NCBI RefSeq assembly: GCF_021134715.1
Contig: NC_060025.1
Span: 1,922,001-1,986,000, forward strand
Direction: 5' to 3'
Source: Daphnia pulex
Taxonomy: Eukaryota > Arthropoda > Branchiopoda > Diplostraca > Daphniidae
DNA length: 64,000 nucleotides
Position 1 is the stretch's first letter. The number at the start of each line of letters is the position of its first letter. The notes below the pieces were generated by a model. It searched no databases. It worked only from the letters and a program-made list of their open reading frames with translations, and was not told the DNA's origin. Made by a program: the position numbers and the translations under genes. Below, in pieces: positions 25,501 through 39,082 of the stretch.

Positions 25501-28500
25501 GTGTGTGATGTACGAGGCTTTTTGGCTGCCGGCCCGCGTTCCCTATTCCCTCTACTGATTAGATTCTTCTTCTTCTAGGGCCAGTTATCAGAGAACTCTG
25601 ATAAACTATTAAACTGAAAGTTTTAGGACTACACTCGGGTCGGCTTGCCGTCTGCTGGGGAAATGCTCACCCTCCCTCCTTTCTCTCTCCTGTGTATCTT
25701 CTGCGTCAAGACAAGAAAAAATTGACAACGGATTTTGTATTCATATAGACTGAATTTGCGCCTTATTAATGAATGATCATTTTATTGAAAAGTGAGCATA
25801 TTTTGTCGCAGCTTGATGGATAAGAACAAGGCATAAGAATCTTATCATAACCTATATCAAAGGTGCAAGCTTAGTTCAATTTATTCCCTCATCGCCATTG
25901 AAATTTACATCTGGCGCAACCTATAAGTACACATTGATTTTGGAGTCAATTAAGGTAAAATTAACTATCCCTAAATCTCGCAGCACGTCTTGGGGCTTCT
26001 AGTAACTGTTTTAGGACGGTTGACTTGGCTACCTCCACGGGCGGCTGAGCTAGCCATCCCAAAAAAGTTACTCGTCGAACCATGCAGCGCAACAATTTGG
26101 GAAGAAGTTAATTACTCTCTCAATCGAACGTTAAATTTAAGTACATATTGAGGGAAAACTCAAGTGATGGAGGCATAGTAATAGGAACAGGTGACGATCG
26201 TGTAAACTAGACTTGTACGTATGCAGTGATGTGCTAATCAATACAATTTGCATGGCGCAACAAAGTTCACAAAGAGGAATTTTTTTAAAATAATAATATT
26301 CTGTTTTTTAACGCCATTTTCTTTGCCCGACCAATAATCGTCCCTATAGTGTTTCCTTTGTGTCTTGTGTGTGTGTGTGCTACTGCGTTCATCACGGGAG
26401 AATCGGAGAATCTAATCAAACGGCGTATCGGGTCCGTCTCGTTCCTTTCTTCGTTGGTTCGTTTCCACATGCCCAAAAATGTGGAGCAAGAAGACGACGA
26501 CGACGACCTTATTGTTCTTCCATTTAATCCACAGACGACCATGTTATGGGGTTTGATCATATATGGAGATGAGAACGACGTCATTCGGTAACATTCCACG
26601 AGATGGAATTATTTAAATTTTCAGAATATTTTATCGTCGATAAAGTTTCCAACCAGGACTCTAATAATGGCATAATAATGGCCCCCTTTTAATTTTTGAA
26701 TGCGTTATTATGCAAAAGTTAGACGTCAATCACTTTTGTTGATTTTCTCGGAGAAATTGAATTTGAAAATTTTAAGATTTCCCGCCCAAGAATAAAAAAA
26801 AGGGAAACTTTGATGATTTTTTTTCTTTCGAGTGTTAATCGAGTTGGTTGGATATTATAAAGAAGTGCACCACACACTACGTGTACGGGATTACCAAATT
26901 ATTACGTCTTAAACGAAGCGGGCTCGAAAGTGACTTGGATGGCCAATTCCCCAGTCTCATTGTTCGTCTCTATACAAAACTTTTGGATAGATCTCTCTCC
27001 TGGTTTATAGAATGGAAAAGCTCATTGTTGGCCATCAGTTCAGTCGCGTATACCGTGAGTGTTGATTGGGTTCATTGTGCACAGTAGACACCGGAGATCC
27101 CACATTGAATAGCATTTTAAATATTAGATAAAGGGGAAAAGTTGCAGCAGTGGATGACAGATACATCAACTTTTCTATGTGTCGTATGTCGTATATTTTA
27201 GGATGTTACCCACTAGCGTTGCAAATCTTATTTTGCCTTTTTTTATCGTGTTATTCAAATTATTAAGTTTTATTTCATTTATTTTTTTTTACCCAATCAA
27301 TTTGGGGGTAGTATTACATACTTTGCTTTAAAGACAATTAAAAAAACAATTATTTTCAGGCAATTTTCGACTTATTTTTGCAATCTGGCAAATGCAAAAC
27401 CGGGAAATCCCCCACCCAGCATGCAGACTACAATTCAACAAACAACACATGAAAGTTGCATTGTCCTTTAATTTTTTCAATTTTTGAGAGTGCAATTATA
27501 GTACTAGAAATCATCGATCAAACTTACCAGGAAATAGTTTGCGATGCACTTCACAATCGACATTCGACTCTTTTGGCAGGTATGTTTGTACTTGAATTTT
27601 TTAAACCCGAGTGTGAAATATTTTGTAGTGTACAAAAGCTGACAGGGACAGACTCATGGAGCTCCTTCTTTCTTGTCACAGGGCTGCTAGAGAGAATTAA
27701 AAGTAAATGGGATAGGAATTATTTCAGGCATCCCAGCGGTTTCTTGTCCATCATCCATGTGAACAAGTCACTTGGTGGTTCTCGTTGGTGAAGTAACTTA
27801 AACATTCAGGACGTACAGGGTTCTTCAAGACTTTGACGACTAGTTTATCAAATTTAAAAACTTGATAAAACTGAATAATAATTCAAATGTTATGTAGTTT
27901 TAAAGGGAAAAACTTTTGATTCAATTTATTTTCATTTTTCGAAACACCAAATTATTCAATTGAGTTTAATTTAGTTTTCTTCAAACTAAATTTGCCACTC
28001 TAAGGTTGAAACAATAATCAAGCCTTAAAGTTACGTCAAAACCGAGTAATTTCGTGTTACTTTTTGACGATGTGCAAAGTTGGCGGGGCTGTATACTCGT
28101 CATAATCAAAAGAGTGTCTTGACAAGTACGTCATTTGGTGGTGGCGGGGGGTTAGAAACTTATTGGGGCGGAGTATTAGGACCCGCTACGACGAGGTTGT
28201 TATAGACAGCCGACAATTTATTATGCAAAACTCGACCCATAATCGGGAGCGTGGCCTTAACCAAAAATTCACACGTCGCCCTCGCCCCCCCCCCCTCTGT
28301 CTTTGATTAATGATTCACGCCATCTTCTTTCTTCGTTGGCGTACTTTATAAATAACTCGACCGTCTAGCTTTAATTCCGGCAGCTCTTTAGCATTTCCGT
28401 CTTAAAGAAAACATTGCCGGGGCCAGAAATATTGATCACCTCCCTCAACCCACCCACCCAAAAGGATTTTCCATCCCAATCGATTGCGTCGCCACCGGCA

Positions 28501-31071
28501 AAGCCGAAATGGCGTTTGAATTTCTATACAAATCTTTTCGTTGATTGAAACTTTTGGGAGATGCGTGTCCGTCCTTTAAAAGGACTGATATACTGTACAT
28601 CCAACAGCTGAATGTTTTTGACGTCATCCGAGTCCCTTTTGTCGTCCAGGAACATATCAGTCGGGTGCGCTGGAACATGTAAATTTGCGGTGACATTTTC
28701 ATCGCCCGGCTCTTTTTTCTTTTCCATATTACGGTTGATTGAGCTCGGCGCACTGGATCATCGTATGTGCACTGGGCGCTGAGAGAAATAACATCATACA
28801 GCCCGCAGTGCGGTTCGTTGACTTTTTTCCCCCCATTTCCAGCCAACAATGTTGTTGTTATTGTTGTGTCACGGGTTGTTATTTTGCGCCGGGTTTTTGT
28901 TGTCCCGTCTCCGCACCGCCCACATAGCCGTCTTCTCTCTAAGGGCATGGCCGACGTGGTCCTGCTGCTGGACGCTTGTTGGGTCCTTTTTAAAAATAGA
29001 TTTTTGTTTTTGCTTCACACATGCACACCAGACAGGAATATTAGACGCCGTAAAACATCCCAATATGCAAATGTCCCATTTTACTGTCGTCCAAAACAGA
29101 TCGTTTCGACATTTTTTTCGAATGATTTACAATATTTCAGCCGCTTTTATTTTGACTCTGCCAAACGGTTTGTTGGCCGATTGGGACCCGTCGTCACTTT
29201 GATACACAATCCAGATCCTATACTCTCGGTCTAATATTTATTGTCTAATTATATTTTTACGATCGAGTTTCGTGCTGCGGTGGTGTGTAACAAGAGAGCC
29301 TCAAAAACCATTCCGTCAGACTCCCGTCATAAATTTCTTTAGCGGGTCAATCAGTTATATCCGGTGATTTTTAAGCGACGATAAAAGATTTAATAAAAAT
29401 ACAGAACTGACTGATGGACTATTGATGCCAAGCGTTTCTTTTTTAACAAATGGGTCACTCTACTGCCCTTTTCAATTGCGCATTTCTGTCACGTTGAAGC
29501 GCGGGAATCAATTTTTTTCAAATCGAGTCGTCTGGACGATTTAGGGAAAAAAACAAAGTGACACAAAGAGCGACGAAAGGTACGAAAATAATGGCCCCTT
29601 TTGCCCAGCACCTTTTCTTTTCTTATCTACAATTTCTAGCGAAAATTTGTCTTTTTTGTTTTTTCGATCGATAAATCGATTCAAATAACAGCCGGAATAA
29701 GAACAGAGAAAAACTAAGTTGCGACTGACTGGTTTATTATTTAGTCTGGCAGTAAAATCAAAATGTCTTATTATCAATCAATATTTATTGGATTGGCTCA
29801 CATAACTATGTACCGTTGAATGGCTACGTATATTTGACTCATTTGAATATCTGCGATTAGTTTCGGGTGTTGGCGCGTGCATCTTATAGAGCCTTATCTC
29901 CCGGCGCACACACGCACTTTTCTTTTCCTTATTTTCACGGGCTGTTGTGTGTGTGTGTGTCTTCGTTGCCATGACGACCGCGTCGCTCACAACTTTTAAC
30001 CCGATGACTCTGCACGGCACCAATCAATTCCACGAACATATTCAGTTATTCACCTCTAGGGGAACATCCAGCACAAAATAAAAAAGATAGAAAGAAAAGA
30101 AGAAAAATTCATCAGCTCATTTTCTTTTTTTCGTTTTCAAAAGCAGCAAAATCCCGAAATAGAATCCCGTGTTCACACGTATCGTATAGAAAACTATACG
30201 GCGGGATCTTCTTCTCTTATACGTTCACGCCGCCCAACTTATCACTAATAGACCGCTCACAAGTATCCGACTATGTACCGAATAAGCTGCTCGTCCGTGA
30301 TTGGTAAATAGAGTATACAGGACAAATGGAATAGTAAAGGCTGCACAGCACACGAAATCGGCGTGAGTGAACCAGCAGCACGCACGAACTAGATAGATAA
30401 AGAGATCTGTAGTACGTACTAATTTTTAAAAATGAATCCACCGTCCTATGAGAGGCCTGGAATAGATTTTTCCCCGTTTGCCGCAATGCATTAGTGAGAA
30501 AGATCGTCCTCGTCGTCGGGGCGTAAAAAAGGAGCGTGAGCGGGAGCCGACTCTCATTTGGTTCTATTATCAATTCTTCTTTCGGTCGTAGGCGTACTAT
30601 ATCTAAAATACATATTCACAAAGTTAAAACAACCAAATAATGCATTTGCCCCTCTCCATTTGTCGTCCGGATGCGCCCCCCCCCCCCTGGATACTTCTTT
30701 GGGAGAGCTTATTATGTACGCACACACAGAGAACGTCTAAATTATTATTCAAAGATATACTAAGTATAGGACTGTATATATGATTGTCCTGGTTACTATT
30801 TTACAAGGAAAAGTCGGGCGACGAGGATTTTTCTTGGAATTGCGCTGCAGCCATCGGGGGGTGTGGCTTGTGCGCTTGTTCTGTTTTGTGACATTGTTAT
30901 TTTTATTTTTTTGAAATATCTCCCGCCATGAAGACTAATCGTTAAATAATATTTGTGTCTATTCCGGTTGCACACTGTGCAGTTTTTCCCCAGCAGTTGA
31001 ACTTTGTGCAGAGAAAGACTTCCGGTTGGAACTAATTTTTCTTCTTTTTCCTTTTTTTTTATTTTCTGCAG
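22552..31071. other. Long interval with no confident gene
   Basis: AT-rich sequence with simple repeats, including a GTT run near 22636-22661. Most open frames are short, in shadow frames or begin with TTG. The only segment with some coding character is 27489-27579, preceded by a pyrimidine-rich AG acceptor and followed by a gtatgt donor. It encodes a helix-like segment (EIIDQTYQEIVCDALHNRH) and ends in the phase needed by the candidate exon at 31072. I see no tRNA or rRNA. Confidence 0.35.
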
Positions 31072-34000
31072 AATCACGTGCGCAGGTGAGGATGACACGG
31101 ACCAATAAGACCGACGGCCGTGACTTTGATCGCTCCCATCGTGAGTATCCAACTTTTTTTGTAACTTGTTATTCAAAGTTGATTGTCATTTCTGTACGGC
31201 AGTTGTTCATTCATTAGCGTCTTGTTAACAAAGTCGGTGAATTCGTCACACATCCCCTACAAATCATTTTCTTATGACTAGTGACATAATAAGGAAGAAG
31301 GGGGGGGGGACTCGTTAGATTGTGACGGAACTTGTTAATGAGAAATACAGCCCCCGAGGCATACGCACTCATGTACATAATGTTCTTTTGATCTTTTCAC
31401 TTTTTCATCTCTGTGTGATCCTCATCATCATGTTCTCTGCGCCATTCTTTAAGATTTCCTTGATGTCGTTTCAAGAGCCTCATTGGCTACTCCTGCTCCT
31501 GTGTGTACCTCGTCAGTTGCACAGACTCATTTCCACTCGAGTAAAAAACAAAACTAATTAAAATTCGACATCATCCCCCCCCCAACGAAATATCTTTGGC
31601 GAAACCAATCGCCGATTTTCTTCTAGCTAGCTGCGTGTGTTGACACGATTTCCAACAGACATGTGAAGGGGGTTGAAGAACATCAAAAAGATGTTGTCGG
31701 GCGGCATCTATCGGCGTGTGGACTCTGAGAGGATCTAAATATTTCAGAACAAAAGACAACACACACACTCGGCGGCGATTACACGAGCGTGCGTATAAAA
31801 AAGAGAGAGAGATAAATATTCCAGCAGGCCAAGCGCGCAACAACTGGAAAACCATTGCAGCGGCAGCAGAGATAATAAACATAAAACACCCCCGAGCTCT
31901 CCCAACGTTTTTTCTATCCGTCCGTTGGGTGTGAAACTTTTCAGTTAACATTTTTTCTTCTTCTTTTGTTTTTTCATTGCGAAGAAAGCCAAGTTTTTGC
32001 CGACCGCGTTCAACCGAGTCAAACAAACGATGTTTAATGTTCTGCTGCTGCTGCTCCTGTGTGTTTTATTATGCGCAGAGAATATAATCTCAACTAGGGC
32101 GTGGTCGGGTGGGGAGAGAGAAGATTCACGGTAGATTGGGCCGCCGGCACGTTTAATGGGCCTCTGGAGAGAAAGATCTAAGCTGAAAGTTTAGAAACAT
32201 TCCCGACACTTGGGACTATATACCGGGGCTGTTTCTGGGTCTCTCCCCCTTTGGTGGGATCGAATCATTGACGGACAGTTCCATCACGAGGCGACGCACA
32301 CACATCGGCAATCTTCTTTTGTGTGTGTCTGTCGTGTTGTAGAGCATCTGTTTTCTTCTTTCTTTCTTTTTCATTTCCTATCTTCGAGCTTGATGAGGTG
32401 TCGGGGATCGATCGGGAAAAAGGAGAAGATGATTCTCGCCAAAAGAGAGAAAATCGGCCAAGCAAATTGCACGCGTGTGTGTTCTAATATTGTGTAACAA
32501 AAGTGTTGGGTGCGCAGGGCCGAAATAATTGGTAACCAGAGTCCTCCTTCTCCCCGCCAGGATTATTATTATGAAACCATCGCCAAAATATATAGAACAA
32601 AATCATCATAATAATAAAGTACACATAAGAAAAGGTTGTTGTCCCGTTGATTTTCTGCTTTTCCCTACCATCGCCATGGCGACCTTAGACACACGGCTGA
32701 TGTATTTCCGTTCACGCGCTGCTGCTGGGGAAAAAAAGTTTCTGCGCGCTGAAAAATGAACACGGTGAATGCGTAAGAGTCCAGGCACCACCGCACCTTA
32801 TGTTTGTTGATTGCTTGTTTGGGTTTTCCTTCTTTTTTCCTTTCTGTGTGTGTGTCGGGTCCCGCTGCCGCCGCCACTTTTCTTTGACAGTCTGAAATAA
32901 TTATAGTTGCGCAGCAGCAGCATTTCTATATTTCGCTACTGCACCGCAGCGCACATTTCTCTTTTGTTTTCCAGTTGAAATGATTTTCTTTTTTTGACTT
33001 TTTTCTTTCTGGAAATGCTAACGAGGTTTTTTTCACCACGAAAGAAAATTTCAACTGCGCATCTAAATAAGATGTGCGCTCAACTTTTATTACGAAAGGA
33101 TCGAAAATTTAAATTATGAACTTTGTGTCGTGTAAAAGTTACAACAAATTAACGTGAGGAGAAAAAAAAAAAAAAGTCCTGGCGAAGCTTCAAATAGAAA
33201 ATATAACTCTTTTTTTTACTGGGAACTGCTGATGACTGGAATATAATTTGACGCTGGACGACAAGAAAGAATCTTTAGGGATTGTATAGAACTTTTTTGC
33301 TTGTATAAAAAGACATTGTTGACTTGAAGATGCTCCCCCCATCTCTCTTAGTATTCACCACACCCAACAATCTGTGTATAGATTCCCCCTCTTTTTTTTC
33401 TTACTTTCTTTTTTGATTATTATTTTCCTTCGTCTCATCAGTTTTCCGCCCCTTGTTGAGGCTTTTTGCAAAAGTTCCATTTTCCGTCCGACCGACAACA
33501 AAATTATAATGGTCGGAGAGAACAGACCGACCGACGACGACGACAACAACGTCTTCTCCCGTAATAACAGTGTGCCCTTTCAGGACAAAAGTTTCTCGTG
33601 GGCCAGCCGCCAAGAGCCATCAAAATCTGACATTAGCTGTAATCACGGCCGTCCCAGCCTCGTCCTTTCAACCCCCCCTCCCATCACGATAAAATGTACG
33701 CGCATATAATATTTAATTGAATTACAAAATTGATGGACCTTGAATAGTTTTATTACAAAATTATTATTCTAAATATTTTCGAATAGGCCGCCAGTAGATG
33801 AATGAAAGATGATCAATCAGCTTCGCCAATTTGCCAATCACGCGGGGAACGCGAAATGGATCATCGCAACGCATCGCGGCAGTTCATCAAAGTACAAAGT
33901 TGAGAGAAACACGCGCCAACGCCCCAACGATGATGGGATCTGCCGTTAATAATCACCCCTCAACTGATTGTGCGGGATATTGTCCCCAGGGCTGAGTACC

Positions 34001-36184
34001 GCAACGATGGGACGTAGACCAACCGGGAGCAGCTGTTGCAGTAAACAAACAAGCGGCGGGCCTGGTATGTATTCAAATAGAAATAATATCAACAGTTATA
34101 GATTTAATTCGAATATTTTATAATCGAATTAAAATTATGTACATATACTCCGTTGTTATATATACCTGCTGAATGTTTGAGTTAACTGCAAGGTCACACG
34201 TAAGTCGTTATCGGCAGCAGTTGTTGTCAACAATGCACGACGTCGAGAGTCACGGACGCCGGGGCGTCTTTGTGGGCGTGGCGCAGCTGTGCAATAATAA
34301 TATTGGGGCGCCAAAGATATTTTCGGAAAAAGACAAAAATTAAATCAAATTGGGGGGAAAAAAGAAAGAAAAATGGGGTCCATCAGTTCCAGGCAACAGT
34401 CAAGTGAATTATGAAAATTTTTTCTTTCTATATTCCGCACCCACATGAATTCATTGGTAAACTCAAAGAAAATTCAATCATCTTTAAAATTGAAAAGAGG
34501 CACTCCTTTTGCGATGAGCCAACAGAAATAAAGATCTTTGTTCCATTCGTCACAGATTGTGCATGACTCTCGTTTCCATTTTTTAGCCAAAATAGCCAAT
34601 CGATAAAGTTTGAGTGTGCGGTTGTTGGACCGAGCGAATCCCAACAACAACAACAACAAGCCGATCGATTTTTTCCTATACGGGGGAAAAGCTAAGCTGT
34701 TCTCCTCTTTTCTTCTTTTCCCTTTTTTGCCTTGTACATAGTCCCGCTGATCGTTTTCCAATAAAAACACAAACGGGAAAAGAAAAAGTTAAAAGGAGCG
34801 GCTCACCCTGAATCCCTTTTTTTCTTTTGTTGCGCGCCAAGAGTTATATATTTCTGTACGTAGGAAAATGTAATGAAAACTTCTTCCGGTTAAGAGATGA
34901 AATGCGGATTGCCCCCAGCAGGAACTAAAAAAATAATAATAATCTTAAGATTTCTATTTGATTGAAACTACTGCGAGTATTAAAAAAAAAGTCTAAGAAA
35001 AAAGAAACCCAAAGGTTTGTAGTATTTCTTTTATTATTATATTCCCGAAAAAAGAGGAAACTGTTTGGATTTCCATCTCTCAAAGTTGATATCGTCTTTT
35101 AGATTTCTCGGAATATACACCGCCGCTCCGAAATGGATCCCACATCAGCTGATCGTCTACTGAGTTGCTGGGCTGACAGACTGCGAAAGGCTATACCCCC
35201 TCAAGTCCTACTATACATGTACACGCAAAACTGTGGGAATATATATCTAAGCCGATATAGTAGTTCCGCAGGGAGAGAGAGACTCCCTTTGATATAAGGG
35301 GAACAACAAAGAGCTAATGTTTAGAACGCCGAAACTGCGTTGTCGTGATCTATAGAGAGGCAAATGTATAAACCCGGCCCGGTAAAAATACGAAAAAAGT
35401 TTGGGAGATCGTGACAACAAAAGATTTATATCATCCCGAAGGGATGCTGGGATAGAAACTGGAAAATCAACAACAATAACAGCAGGAATAAGCGAAACGA
35501 CATCAAAAGATGAGGGACGACGGCGGGTATGCAAATATGTATACACACAAAAGAGCTTTCGCCAATAGGCATCAGAGACCTTTTATTCTTTTAATATAGT
35601 ATATAATCTAGAGAGAAATTCCAACCCCCCTCTTTCTCAAATTATTTATTGGGCAGATATATCCGGCAATGAATGACTTCCGGAATAATCGATTGATGAA
35701 GAAATGACAGAGAGAGCTCATTTGAAATGATGACAGATCCCGTCTATGTATTCGTTCCGGAAGTAAAATAGCGGAGCTCGACTCTATCGTCCGTGCAGAA
35801 GAAAAATAAAAGATGAATGATGTTGATTGAACAACTCTTATCTATCCGGCGGATGTGAGAAAGTGAAAGAAATAAGCCAGTCGATCATCATCATCATCTC
35901 CTTTGAAATGTGACGAGTATAGTAACCCCGGGGTGAATCAGTTCACCAACACCCTTTATCTTTTCAATTTGAAATAACAAGAGAAATTAAAAAATTACGA
36001 ATATCAAAAATTGAGCGTGTCGGGGTTGGGGTTCACATTTTGTTTTGCTAGCCCTTCCTCTTTTCGATTGCGTAACAAGTCTAGGCATGGCCAAAGAATA
36101 ATTTGTCTAATCTTTTATCCAATTCCAGGCGTGTCGCATCCATTTGGTGATGATGCAAATTTTACCCGTGAAAGTGTTAACTGA
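31072..36184 (+). CDS. Candidate multi-exon small peptide or gene 3' end, unrecognised
   Basis: Three short GC-richer segments sit between good splice signals and join in one frame: 31072-31140 (donor gtgagt), 33990-34064 (acceptor ccccag, donor gtatgt) and 36129-36184. The last ends at TGA 36182-36184 and its exon continues to a gtaagt donor after 36208. The first two are 69 and 75 nt, both phase 1 to 1, which is typical of cassette exons. If translation starts at ATG 31092 the peptide has 59 residues, beginning MTRTNKTDGRDFDRSHR. Otherwise these are the last exons of a longer gene, and 27489-27579 would fit upstream. No family is recognised. Introns of 2-3 kb are long for this genome, so the joins are tentative. 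Confidence 0.28.
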
Positions 36185-37080
36185 CCAGCAAACACCATCT
36201 TCTTTGGTAAGTCGCGATTCATTTGATTTCTATTCCACCTCGATGCCATTTGAAGGTTTCATTATATTCCGTCGTCACGGAGACTCCAACTGATGACGGT
36301 GTACGAACGTAGCGATGACAATCTCATTCACAAAGCTGAGCTAGTACATTATTGGCACAAATGGCGTGTTGCCTAGCTATAGAGACAGCACCGCCTTGTT
36401 TATCTGCACGAAATAATTGTATTATTATTCCAGTCATCTATTTTCTCGTGTACGTGTGTCTGGTTATTTGCGGACGAGTTGCATCCGCTCCTAATAATAG
36501 CTTAGTCAAGCTCTATAAACAAAACAAAACATTTGCAATCTGCCCGCTCTCTGCCCCGGTTATATCGAAAGTAGAAGAAGAATTGTTTATTCCTCCTGCT
36601 GGCAAACGCCCATCAGCATCATCATATACAGCGGAGGACTCTTTGGTGAGCTCTGCTGTTGCCCCAGACTATACGTATACTCAAAAGCAATTTCCTCTCT
36701 ACTTGCCTTCCCTTATAGACTTGTGTATAGCAACTACTATGTGTAGAACCGTGTTGTTGCCTTAGCATTGAAGGTGTGTATAGTACACAATGAAGATGAT
36801 GATGTGGCGCCTTCCAGGAGCGACTCTACATAGCGATGTGCGTGTTTGCCATTGAAAAGAAAAGCAAAGTGTGTATACAGCCTCTCTTTCTTGAACTCGC
36901 CATTATATATGTGATGTGTACACTATTCTGTACGACATACCATAAGGCCCTACACATGTATACACATGACGGGCTATTTTTGGACAGCTTTTTTGTGTAA
37001 ACTTGGTTTTTCCTCCCCTGGAAATTTTGATTTGTTTTTTTGTGTTTTGTTTCCTTCGATCAAAATGATGTGGATGTCAT

Positions 37081-37086
37081 TTTATT
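37081..37086 (-). terminator. Polyadenylation signal for the DUF4874/DUF4832 gene
   Basis: On the minus strand this reads AATAAA, 50 bp beyond the stop codon at 37137-37139. Position and strand fit the 3' end of that gene. Confidence 0.5.
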
Positions 37087-37136
37087 GCATGGCAACTATC
37101 AAGGCAATTAGGATGCAATTTCAAAAAGGAATGTTT

Positions 37137-39016
37137 TTAATTGACGGTGAGTTGACCGATGACGTTGTAGCGATTTTGCTTGTCCTGGACGTTATTCCCA
37201 TTGGCGAAAAGGATCCGGTACTTGGCTTTGTCTTTCAGTGTAGACGAGCCATCGGGCAGGTTCAAAATGACGTCATACTTGCCGGGGACGACATCCGACG
37301 GCAATTGAACCGACAGGTCGATGGATTTCGTCTCACCGGGGGCAAATTTGCGAGGATCAATGTTCTCCTGGGCGTACGGCCCGTACGGTTTCGATGATTG
37401 CTTGTTTCTCAAAAGAACCTGATCAATCCAATAATGATTGAAAATCAATCGAAATTAAATTGATTATTTAGATCCGTCAAACCTCAACAGGGCGTTTGTT
37501 GTACAGTGGAGCCACTCCGGAATTGCGGATGTTGAGGCTGGCGCAGAAAGTCGATCCTTTGGCCGCCGTTTTCTGAAGTTTCCCATCGACCAGTTGGAAA
37601 CGATATCCCATGTAGTTGCCAATGACGTTTAGGCATTTACCTTTGGGTTTGTCACTTTGGGTTTTTTTCCACATGTTGACCGTCTGTAGAACAATTAAGA
37701 AAGCTGAATTTGATCGCAGAGTAGCACGAAATAAATTAGACAAGTAATACTTCGTTATGATAGTCGAGATTGAGAAAACTGAATCTCTGCTCTCCCAGCT
37801 GCTCGATCGTCCTTTTGCAGTCGGTGTTAGTTTTCTTGGGTTCCTCGCAGGTTTCACCGCCGACGGCAGCGTAGAGTCCTTCCTTCTTCAGCCATTGGCG
37901 TTCAGCAACTTCTCTGCCTTCTTTGAAAGTGTCTCCATCCCGCTCGCTGGCCAGGAAGCAGTCGTTGTGGATGCCGATCCGGGAGCACATCTTGGACGTG
38001 GAAAAGGCATCCGCCGGCTGGATGTTTTTGCCACCGCATTCATCGAAAGCCTTTTTAGTAAAAATAAGAAAACGATAAGGAACGATTGCAATTTTTTAGA
38101 TGGAAATTATGCTGGATACCTGTTTCAAGACTGGCGTCCGCATCTGAACCATCCGGCCGGGAACGGCATTTAGTAGGGCCTTCATAATTTCGACGCGATC
38201 TTTTTTCTGTGACGCATTCGGCTCGTAGCGATCTTTCGAGATCTTGACGGCGTAGTTGATGGTGTAATACCATTCGCCCCAGCAGCCGATAAAACCGGCT
38301 TGTAGGACGTAAATGACATCGAGGCTTTTCTGTGGAGAATTGTCCAATTTATTCATAAAATTTTGAAGGTGTAATAGCCAATGGATTGAATTCACCTTTA
38401 AAATGGGCGCCACTTGCTTGATGTGATCCAAAAGTTGCTCCTTTTTGGCGTCTTCCTGGAAAATGAAACTGCCGTCAGTTTTTTCGCACTGGACGTAACT
38501 GTAGCGGACGATGGCCTTCATTCCGAGCGAGCGGAGCGTGTCGAAAACGGCCGTCATCGCGTCCAGATCCTTTCCAGCAGATGAATCGAAATTCTTTTTC
38601 ACAAAGTTCTTGAGGGCGAACTTGACCAGGACGAGGCTGACACCCTCCTTGTTCCATCCGGCGAATTGCGATTCCCACTCTTGTTTCTTATTTTTCAAAT
38701 TGGAAACGGGGAGTTCAACTTCAATGTGGTGGTAGAAGCCTCTCTCGGGATTTTCCAGTATTGCGCTATCTAATTAACCAGTCAAATAATTTTACACGGG
38801 AATAAAAATTATGGAAAACAGAATTTGAAAGTGGTTATTGGGGTCTTACCGTCTGAAGGTGTATAACTTACGGCCTCGCCCTTGTCGCAGGCCGATAAGG
38901 CCTTACCTAACAGGCGAAAGTTCAAACATAATAAGCTGACGAAACAGTAATAATAATAAAATAGTAGTTATACCTGCTAGAAGGCAAAGTATGAGGAAAG
39001 AAAAGCCCGTGTTCAT
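37137..39016 (-). CDS. Secreted DUF4874-DUF4832 domain protein (seven exons)
   Basis: Exons, in transcript order: 39016-38974, 38906-38850, 38769-38396, 38329-38120, 38050-37751, 37683-37483 and 37418-37137. They join in frame to 488 residues. The N-terminus MNTGFSFLILCLLAG is a signal peptide. The mature protein begins the DUF4874 pattern with NPERGFYHHIEVELP; a barrel-like region follows with GCWGEWYYT and MVQMRTP. DUF4832 carries RIGIHNDCFLASERDGDTF and ends in a beta-rich domain (PGKYDVILNLPDGS). The fold resembles glycoside-hydrolase barrels, so extracellular carbohydrate binding or cleavage is possible, but no activity is proven for the family. As recalled, these domains are best known from bacteria and some fungi and oomycetes. 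The introns are short (about 63-80 bp), so the gene is fully eukaryotic in form. A TATA box (CATATAAAG) lies about 60 bp upstream. The final exon carries no obvious membrane anchor. Confidence 0.85.
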
Positions 39017-39071
39017 TTTGTCTCAATCGACGTTGGTGTAAAACTAATGATCTACAAATCAAAATGCGCCG

Positions 39072-39082
39072 CTTTATATGCG
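39072..39082 (-). promoter_or_regulatory. TATA box of the DUF4874/DUF4832 gene
   Basis: Minus strand reads GCATATAAAGC. The ATG at 39016 is about 60 bp downstream, leaving room for a start site near 39045-39050 and a leader of roughly 30 nt. Confidence 0.5.

Noticed and set aside
26349-26591. 80-residue plus-strand open frame with an acidic run
   Set aside because: Its start runs through a GT microsatellite and no splice or homology support is visible.
33374-33709. 111-residue plus-strand open frame
   Set aside because: It starts in a pyrimidine-rich tract giving poly-Phe/Leu and continues into low-complexity Asp/Asn codons, with no family signature.
36352-36765. 137-residue plus-strand open frame
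   Set aside because: It begins at TTG, has no recognisable domain and no splice context. It may be chance, though a secreted peptide from the internal ATG is not excluded.
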